A stretch of 10,334 nucleotides of DNA, taken from NCBI GenBank assembly GCA_947440895.1, contig CANETO010000040.1, positions 1-10,334 on the forward strand, read 5' to 3'. Source of the DNA: Planctomycetaceae bacterium (GTDB taxonomy: Bacteria > Planctomycetota > Planctomycetia > Pirellulales > UBA1268). Below the pieces are notes generated by a model. It was not told the origin of the DNA. It worked only from the letters and a program-made list of their open reading frames with translations, and ran no database searches. This document shows, piece by piece, positions 5,084-10,334 of the stretch. Made by a program: the position numbers and the translations under genes. Numbering within the stretch: the stretch's first letter is position 1; each line of letters opens with the position of its first letter.

Positions 5084-6775
5084 ATGCATCCATCCTCCGG
5101 CCCGTCACCCTCCCGCCGCCGCGTCCCCGCACCGCCGCTGGAATCGGGGGCACGCCTCCTCGACCCGCCGCTGGAGCCGACGGCCGACGCACCGGCCCAC
5201 TCGATCGAGACGCTGGTCGACAACAACCGCCTGCTCCGCGCGGCCTTTGACACGCGGATCGGCGACTTGAAGCTCTGGGAGTTGGTGGCCGCAACGCGGC
5301 GCGAAGTCCTCACCGTCGCCACGGAATACACCGCGAGCTACCGCGACGTCGAGCGGCCTGTCGACGTGGCCGACTGGATCGCCCGACCGATGGTGATGGG
5401 CGGACACCAGCCGGAGCTCTTCCACCCCGGTGTGTGGCTGAAGAACTTTGCGATCGACGCCTACGCCCGCCGGCTCGGCGGCACGGCGATCAACCTCGTC
5501 GTCGACACCGATCGCTGCACCTCGACGAGCGTCGGAGTGCCGGTGGGCACGCCCCGCGAGGCGCATCTCGAACAGATTCCATTCGATGTGCCTGCGGTCG
5601 AGATGGCCTGGGAAGAACGCGGCGTCATCGACGCCGACTGCTTCGCGTCGTTTGGCAGTCGCGTCGATCGCCTCCTCAAGCCGCTGGAGCCCGACGCGAT
5701 CCTCAGACGCTGGTGGCCGCTGGTGGTGGAGCGGGCTGGCGAATCGCATCGACTCGGTCTGGCGATCGCACAGGCGCGGCACATGCTCGAGGCGAGGATG
5801 GGTCTCCAGACCCTCGAACTGCCAGTCAGCGAACTCGTCCGCCTGCCGACGGTGATGGTGTTCATGGGCTGGTTGCTCGCCCACGCCGCACCATTGCACG
5901 AGGCCTACAACGCGGCGCTCGCAGCCCACCGTCGCCGATACCGTATTCGCGGCCGTGCCCGTCCGATGCCCGATCTGGCCGTGCGGTTCGACGACACCTC
6001 GTCCGCCCCGTGGGTGGAAGTGCCGTGGTGGATCTGGTCGCGGGATGATCCCCGGCGACGACGGGTGTTTGCCAACACGAGCACGCCCGGCATGCTCGTA
6101 CTCTCCGATATGGAGACGCTGCGGGTGGAACTGCCGATCTCCCCCGACACGAGCCCTTCACAGTGGGTCGATGCCCTCTCCCGCATGGAGGAGCATGCGC
6201 TACGGCTTCGGCCGCGGGCGATCCTCACCACGCTCGTGGCCCGCACGATCGTGGCCGACGTCTTCGTCCACGGTGTCGGCGGCGCTGCCTATGATCTGCT
6301 CACCGACGACATTGTCCGGCGGCTCACCGGTTGCGACCCGCCCCGCCACGCCGTCGTCACCGGAACGCTGCGACTTCCCATCGACCACCTCTTCCCAGGA
6401 TTTGCGACTGACGATCCGGCTGCGGAACTGGCAGACCTGCATCGCCACATTCGCGATCTGGAGTTTCATCCGGAGTGCCACCTCATGCCGCATGAGGCGC
6501 AGCCCGAAGTGGTCCGCGAACTCGTTCGACAGAAGCAACGCTGGATCGACACGCATCCGACGCCAACCTTGGCGAAGCGGCGGTGCCGCGAGATTCGCGC
6601 GGCGAACGATCAGATGGCATTCCATACTCAGGCGCTTCGTAGCCGGATGCTCGCACGTGTAGGTCCGTTGGCGACTGCCATGCGTGGCCGCGCAGTGCTG
6701 CGATCGCGGGAATATCCTTGGTGTTTTTTTTCGGAAAACGCGCTCAAATCATTCCTGCTACTGGAAATCGAGTGA
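5084..6775 (+). CDS. BshC-like conserved protein (remote bacillithiol synthase homologue)
   Basis: A 563-residue protein I do not recognise as a named family. Its organisation resembles BshC, the cysteine-adding last enzyme of bacillithiol synthesis (about 540 residues). GGHQPELFHPGVWLKN (106-121) lies where BshC has GGQQAGLLTGPLYTI, and INLVVDTDR (136-144) where BshC has the VPVFW...EDHD strand. A segment at about 377-430, starting RPRAILTTLVAR and containing VHGVGGAAYD, matches the BshC stretch TRPLMQEF...IAGPGEINYW. The end REYPWCFFSENALKSFLL resembles the BshC C-terminus. A helical Arg/Glu-rich stretch precedes it, like the BshC coiled coil. The first ~40 residues are Pro/Arg-rich and probably disordered. 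No bshA or bshB is in the window, and the neighbouring glycosyltransferase is GT2 rather than the GT4 type of BshA. The start lies 3 bases after the glycosyltransferase stop with no clear ribosome site, so translational coupling is likely. Similarity is by eye only. Confidence 0.7.
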   Translation: MHPSSGPSPSRRRVPAPPLESGARLLDPPLEPTADAPAHSIETLVDNNRLLRAAFDTRIGDLKLWELVAATRREVLTVATEYTASYRDVERPVDVADWIARPMVMGGHQPELFHPGVWLKNFAIDAYARRLGGTAINLVVDTDRCTSTSVGVPVGTPREAHLEQIPFDVPAVEMAWEERGVIDADCFASFGSRVDRLLKPLEPDAILRRWWPLVVERAGESHRLGLAIAQARHMLEARMGLQTLELPVSELVRLPTVMVFMGWLLAHAAPLHEAYNAALAAHRRRYRIRGRARPMPDLAVRFDDTSSAPWVEVPWWIWSRDDPRRRRVFANTSTPGMLVLSDMETLRVELPISPDTSPSQWVDALSRMEEHALRLRPRAILTTLVARTIVADVFVHGVGGAAYDLLTDDIVRRLTGCDPPRHAVVTGTLRLPIDHLFPGFATDDPAAELADLHRHIRDLEFHPECHLMPHEAQPEVVRELVRQKQRWIDTHPTPTLAKRRCREIRAANDQMAFHTQALRSRMLARVGPLATAMRGRAVLRSREYPWCFFSENALKSFLLLEIE

Positions 6776-6823
6776 ACCGCCGCATATCCTGAGAGCAACG
6801 GATTGGTGTTCTGACGCCCCAGG

Positions 6824-6832
6824 GAGAGGAGG
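6824..6832 (+). promoter_or_regulatory. Strong ribosome binding site for the GNAT gene
   Basis: GAGAGGAGG ends 4 bases before the ATG at 6837. It is the strongest Shine-Dalgarno match in the window and is the main reason for placing the start here rather than at the in-frame ATG 7197 or at the upstream ATG 6684 inside the preceding gene. Confidence 0.75.
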
Positions 6833-6836
6833 CACG

Positions 6837-8447
6837 ATGTCTTATCGCAGCGCGGCCTGTCGTAGTGCATGTGTTCGCCGGGCGGGGTTTGCCGCCCGCC
6901 AACGTCCTTCCCGCGGCACGCCCAGGCAGTCCTCCCGCACCAGCGTGCGGTCGACGGCCGTTGCCACGCGTCGCCCCAAGTCAAAATCACTGAAGACTTC
7001 CCGCCGGGACGTCGGTGGCACCAGCACGAACCGTCCGCGTGATGCCGCGAGTGCGGTCGCTTTGGACGCCATCAGCGTGCACGCCGTCGAAATCCGCCCC
7101 GCGGGCACGGTGGTGAGCCGGCGGCCGTTGACCAAGCGTCCGGCGGTTCTGCACGTGCCGCACCAGCCTGTCTCGCGGCTCAAGCCGCCGGCCTGGATGC
7201 TGGAGGAGTGCCATGTCGCCCCCGCTCGGGCGGGGGATCAGGCAGAAATCCTGCAACTCCTCTCCGGACTCCCTTCCCCCCCGTCCAAGGCCGAGTTTCA
7301 CGCGGCCGTCGACCACCCCGAACACGATTCTGCCAACCGGCTCGTGGCCCGGCTCGCCGGCCGCATCGTCGGCCATGTCGAGATCGTGCCGCGGAGCGTA
7401 CGGATCGGCGACGGCACGGTGCAGGCAGCAGTGCTCGATCGCGTCGCCGTGCTGCCGGAATGCCGTGGGGCCGGTCACGGCCAGCGGCTGGTGCGTGCCG
7501 CCGAGGAGCGGATGCGGCAACTCGGTGCTGCCGTCGCTTTTTCCCGCACTCGGATCGCGCCATCGTTCCATGAACTCGGCTGGAGTGTGCTCGGTCGCGA
7601 CTGCGCGACACCGGGCCGTCCGACCACGATCCTGTCACGGCTGCTCGAAGGCCCCAAGCGAGAGGGCGAGCCGGTGACGATGCGGCAGTGGCGGCATGTG
7701 GAGCTGCCCGCGATCCTGCGAATCTATACCCAGAATGCCGCCCGCTTCGTGGGACCACTCGACCGCAGCGAGGCCTATTCCCGCTGGCTGGTGAGCCGCG
7801 GTGCATTTGATTCCATTCTGGTTGCGCTGATTGGCCAAGACCGTTACGACCTGCATGAGACGACGGCCCGCATCGTGGGCTACTGCGTGCAGTCGGGCAA
7901 TCGCGTCCTGGAACTCTTCGCAGACCCTGAGTTTCCGGGTTTGGAGCGGGAGATTTTGGCCCGCGTCTGTGCCGAGGCGATCGAGAACGATCGGCAGGAG
8001 ATCGTCTATGAGTCGAACACCGCCGATCCACTTCATCATGCGGTGGCCGGCGGCGAGAGCCTTGTGTCGGCCAACGACCGGATGATCGTCGCGAAGGTCT
8101 TCAAGCCGCTCGACGTGCTCACCGCGGCGGCGCCGACGGTGGCGGCCCGCGTGGCAGCCGCGGGGATACGTGAGACGGTCGAGCTCGGACTCGATGCCCC
8201 TGGCTTCCGTGGTTCGATCATCGTCGCCGACGGCAAGGCGGCCGTGCATCCGGGGCGATCGGGTCGCAGCTACTTGACGCTCTCCGACGAGGAACTCGCC
8301 CGGCTGCTGTTGGGCCAGTCCGACCCGATCGAGGCCGCGGCGGCCGGTCGGCTTCAGGCATCGACCCAGGTGGCTGAGAAACTGGCGATGCAGCTTTTCC
8401 CACGGACACCGCTCTGGTGCCCGATGTGGGACGACCTCCCGGCGTAG
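6837..8447 (+). CDS. Eis-like N-acetyltransferase (two GNAT domains plus SCP2-like domain)
   Basis: A 536-residue protein in three parts after an unusual N-terminus. Residues ~124-255 are a GNAT acetyltransferase domain with the acetyl-CoA motif LDRVAVLPECRGAGHG (200-215, R-x-x-G-x-G/A at 210-215). Residues ~276-425 look like a second, degenerate GNAT domain (YTQNAARFVGP..., IVGYCVQ). Residues ~430-536 look like an SCP2-like sterol-carrier domain (GSIIVADGKAAVHPG, YLTLSDEELARLL) ending in PLWCPMWDDLPA. This order matches the Eis family of aminoglycoside/protein N-acetyltransferases; the natural substrate here is unknown. Residues 1-120 are rich in Arg and Ser with no recognisable fold. Starting at M121 (7197) would give 416 residues, the usual family size, but has no ribosome site, while 6837 has an excellent one. 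It is 61 bases downstream of the BshC-like gene and is the last gene of the plus-strand run. Confidence 0.85.
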   Translation: MSYRSAACRSACVRRAGFAARQRPSRGTPRQSSRTSVRSTAVATRRPKSKSLKTSRRDVGGTSTNRPRDAASAVALDAISVHAVEIRPAGTVVSRRPLTKRPAVLHVPHQPVSRLKPPAWMLEECHVAPARAGDQAEILQLLSGLPSPPSKAEFHAAVDHPEHDSANRLVARLAGRIVGHVEIVPRSVRIGDGTVQAAVLDRVAVLPECRGAGHGQRLVRAAEERMRQLGAAVAFSRTRIAPSFHELGWSVLGRDCATPGRPTTILSRLLEGPKREGEPVTMRQWRHVELPAILRIYTQNAARFVGPLDRSEAYSRWLVSRGAFDSILVALIGQDRYDLHETTARIVGYCVQSGNRVLELFADPEFPGLEREILARVCAEAIENDRQEIVYESNTADPLHHAVAGGESLVSANDRMIVAKVFKPLDVLTAAAPTVAARVAAAGIRETVELGLDAPGFRGSIIVADGKAAVHPGRSGRSYLTLSDEELARLLLGQSDPIEAAAAGRLQASTQVAEKLAMQLFPRTPLWCPMWDDLPA

Positions 8448-8450
8448 GCG

Positions 8451-8507
8451 GCGGGGGCCTTCCCGCTCACGCGCCACTGAAATAAAAGCCCCCGGCGGAA
8501 GCCCGCC
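8451..8507. terminator. Possible bidirectional terminator between convergent genes
   Basis: This gap lies between the GNAT stop (8447) and the sulfite reductase stop (8510). For the minus-strand transcript, GGCGG and CCGCC pair around GCTT, and a few bases later TTTTATTT follows (complement of AAATAAAA at 8480-8487). For both strands CGGGGGC and GCCCCCG (8452-8458 and about 8488-8494) can also pair with a ~30-base loop. CTCACGCGCC occurs twice, at 8466-8475 and 8509-8518. The minus-strand structure is the more convincing terminator, though its T-run is interrupted and not directly adjacent to the stem. Confidence 0.4.
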
Positions 8508-8509
8508 AC

Positions 8510-10291
8510 TCACGCGCCGCGGGCACCGGCGAGCCATTCGTCGGCCCAGGTACGCACGCCGTCCACGCCCTTGCGGTGGCAGAAATCGCCCAATGTCTCG
8601 CTGGCATGCCGCTCTGCCTTGTAGCAGGCGAGCACGGCCGTGATCTCACGGGAGAGTTGCTCGAAAGGCACGACATCCTTGTACTGCGTGTTGAGCCGGT
8701 CGCCGAGCAGCCGGCCGCCGAGAAAGAGCGTGTACTTGCCGAGCGTGCGACCGACGATGCCGATGTCGGAGTTGTAGGGCCGGGCGCAGGCGTTGGGGCA
8801 GCCGGTCATGCGGACCGTGAAGGCATCGTGCGAGAGGCCGAGTTTTGCCACCTCGGGCTCGAGCGAGTCGATGAGGCCGGGCAGCACCCGCTCGCTCTCG
8901 GCCACCGCGAGGCTGCAGGTCGGTAATGCCACGCAGGCCATGCTCCAGCGCCGCAATGTCGAGATCTCTTCGGAGGTCTTCACACCATGCTCGTGCAGAA
9001 TGTGGGCGATCCGCTCCCGATCGGTGATCGTAAGATCGGTCAACAGCAGGCTCTGGTGGGCCGTGATCCGCACGCCGGGCTTGATGGTGTGGAGAATCTG
9101 CCGCACCGCCGACTTCAGCCGGAAGCCATCCCGGTCGACGATCCGGCCGTTCTCGACATTGAGTCCGTAGAAAAACTTTCCGTCGCCCTGCTCGAACCAG
9201 CCGATGTGGTCATCGAAGCCATGCACGTCGGCCGGATGGCAGGGGGCCAGCGGCTTGCCGAAGTATTCCTCAACCTTCGCGCGGAAGGCGTCGAGGCCCA
9301 TGGTGTGGATCGTGTATTTGAGCCGGGCCACCTTCCGGTCGGAACGATTGCCGAAGTCGCGTTGCACCTTCACGATTGCCTCGGCGATCGCCAGCACGTC
9401 TTCCGGAGGCACGAAACCGAGTCGCTTGGCGAGCGCCGGAAAGGTCTTGGCGGCGCTTGGCGTCACACCCATGCCGCCGCCGGCGAGGACGTTGTAGCCC
9501 AGAATCTTTCCCTGCTCGTGGACGACAAGGAAGCCGAGATCATTGGCATAGATATCGGTGCAGTTGTCCTCGGGCAGCGCGAAGGCGGTCTTGAACTTCC
9601 TCGGAAGATACGTGCGGCCATAGATCGGTTCGACCTCGTCTAAGCCAGCGGGTTCCACGTCCTTGTCGCCCGACGTGCCCCCCGCGAGCGTCTTCTCGCC
9701 AGTCTCGGGGTCGGTGAGCCAGATCTCGTAGTAGGCCCGCGTGCGGGGAGCGAGATGCTTGGCGAGTTTGTCGAGGGTCGCCTGCATCTCTTCGCGGACA
9801 GGATGATTATGCATCGGTGACGGGCAGCACATGATGTTTCGCTCGACGTCGCCGCAGGCGGCGAGCGTCGACATCTGGATGTCATGAACCCGCTGCATGA
9901 AGGGCTTGAGGTCGCCCTTCACGACGCCGTGATGCTGGATCGCCTGACGCGTGGTGAGCCGGATCGTGCCATTGCCCACCTCGTCGCCGAGGTCCATCGC
10001 CGCGAGCAATTGGTCAGCCGTCAACTTGCCGCCGGGAACGCAGGTGCGGATCATGAACGAGATCTCGCGGACGCTCTTGGCTCCCTCCTTGGCCTTCCGT
10101 TGCTCACGGTCGTCCTGCTGGTAGGTGCCATGGTTCTTGAGCAGCTGCACGCTCGCCTTGCCGAATCCTGGGGCGCTGTCAGCCAGTTCCTTGGCGATGT
10201 CACCGGCCAGATAGTGGCTGGCGATCTTCGCCAGCTCCACGGCACTGGGCTTGGCGGCTGGGGCGGCTGGCTGCGTCGCTTCGTCTGACAT
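8510..10291 (-). CDS. cysI: Assimilatory sulfite reductase, siroheme/[4Fe-4S] hemoprotein
   Basis: A 593-residue cytoplasmic enzyme that reduces sulfite to sulfide with six electrons, feeding cysteine synthesis. The [4Fe-4S]-siroheme cysteines are intact: C453-x5-C459 (ACVALPTC) and C498-x3-C502 (TGCPNAC). The siroheme and sulfite contacts known from Escherichia coli CysI (R83, R153, K215, K217) have counterparts R82 (MIRTCVPGG), R151 (VERNIMC), and K232 and K234 (LPRKFKT). The two ferredoxin-like halves of the nitrite/sulfite reductase fold can be followed end to end, including YQQDDR (57-62) and IRLTTRQ (110-116). Relative to CysI there is an insertion of about 15-20 residues near 195-220. 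CARPY after the last cysteines is more like ferredoxin-dependent sulfite reductases. No cysJ flavoprotein gene is present, so the electron donor is open. The ATG at 10291 gives a family-like N-terminus after an Ala/Pro-rich lead of about 15 residues. It converges on the GNAT gene. Confidence 0.95.
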   Translation of the reverse strand: MSDEATQPAAPAAKPSAVELAKIASHYLAGDIAKELADSAPGFGKASVQLLKNHGTYQQDDREQRKAKEGAKSVREISFMIRTCVPGGKLTADQLLAAMDLGDEVGNGTIRLTTRQAIQHHGVVKGDLKPFMQRVHDIQMSTLAACGDVERNIMCCPSPMHNHPVREEMQATLDKLAKHLAPRTRAYYEIWLTDPETGEKTLAGGTSGDKDVEPAGLDEVEPIYGRTYLPRKFKTAFALPEDNCTDIYANDLGFLVVHEQGKILGYNVLAGGGMGVTPSAAKTFPALAKRLGFVPPEDVLAIAEAIVKVQRDFGNRSDRKVARLKYTIHTMGLDAFRAKVEEYFGKPLAPCHPADVHGFDDHIGWFEQGDGKFFYGLNVENGRIVDRDGFRLKSAVRQILHTIKPGVRITAHQSLLLTDLTITDRERIAHILHEHGVKTSEEISTLRRWSMACVALPTCSLAVAESERVLPGLIDSLEPEVAKLGLSHDAFTVRMTGCPNACARPYNSDIGIVGRTLGKYTLFLGGRLLGDRLNTQYKDVVPFEQLSREITAVLACYKAERHASETLGDFCHRKGVDGVRTWADEWLAGARGA

Positions 10292-10302
10292 GGGCGTTTC
10301 CC

Positions 10303-10317
10303 GTTCTCTTGGAGAAC
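10303..10317. promoter_or_regulatory. Inverted repeat just upstream of cysI
   Basis: GTTCTC and GAGAAC form a perfect 6-bp inverted repeat with a 3-base spacer, ending 11 bases before the cysI ATG. In the mRNA it would form a hairpin over the region where a ribosome binding site is expected (purine-rich GAGAACGGGAAA). It could be an operator or a translation-occluding hairpin, or chance; the upstream promoter region lies outside the window. Confidence 0.3.
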
Positions 10318-10334
10318 TCCTGGTACTACTCCCG

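Noticed and set aside
4058..5089. Minus-strand open frame of 343 codons
   Set aside because: Antisense shadow of the NIF3 3' end and the glycosyltransferase, both with intact family motifs.
4328..6775. A complete bacillithiol pathway (glycosyltransferase plus BshC)
   Set aside because: The glycosyltransferase is GT2 with a DXD motif, not the GT4 type of BshA, and no BshB-like deacetylase is present.

Overview
The window looks like a chromosomal segment of a GC-rich planctomycete (Planctomycetota). The main reason is a DUF1559 protein that carries a type IV prepilin-like N-terminus plus the C-terminal H-X9-DG motif, a combination massively expanded in that phylum. A short cysteine-rich secreted protein of a type I associate with planctomycetes agrees with this. 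Six of the eight genes have recognisable families, one is a remote homologue, and one has no known function. There are no RNA genes, insertion sequences, CRISPR arrays or phage genes that I can support.

Layout. Positions 1-237 hold no credible gene, but 22-97 contain a degenerate ~20-bp tandem array of small hairpins. On the minus strand follow the DUF1559 prepilin-like gene (1416 to 238), whose 5' end is a nine-copy hexamer repeat, and a cysteine-rich exported protein (2255 to 1593). A repeat cluster at 2301-2473 comes next: three ~40-bp units, each with a hairpin whose stem changes are compensatory between copies, then two ~20-bp direct repeats. A TIM-barrel sugar phosphate isomerase/epimerase (3281 to 2481) closes the minus-strand block.

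From 3445 the plus strand carries four genes in a row: a NIF3/DUF34 metal-binding protein, a family 2 glycosyltransferase, a 563-residue protein that resembles the bacillithiol-synthesis enzyme BshC only remotely, and an Eis-like tandem GNAT/SCP2 acetyltransferase with a long basic N-terminal extension. The glycosyltransferase and BshC-like genes are 3 bases apart and probably co-transcribed. The run ends against a convergent minus-strand gene for the siroheme/[4Fe-4S] sulfite reductase hemoprotein (10291 to 8510), with a short GC-rich region carrying terminator-like structures between them.

How the genes fit together. No single pathway unites the window. Sulfite reductase is assimilatory sulfur metabolism, and a BshC-like cysteine-adding enzyme would be a consumer of cysteine, but that link is only suggestive. 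The items most worth following are the BshC-like protein, the cysteine-rich protein, the covarying hairpin repeats, and the hexamer repeat that sits between a Shine-Dalgarno sequence and the prepilin domain. I did not find a convincing new multi-gene defence or mobile system.
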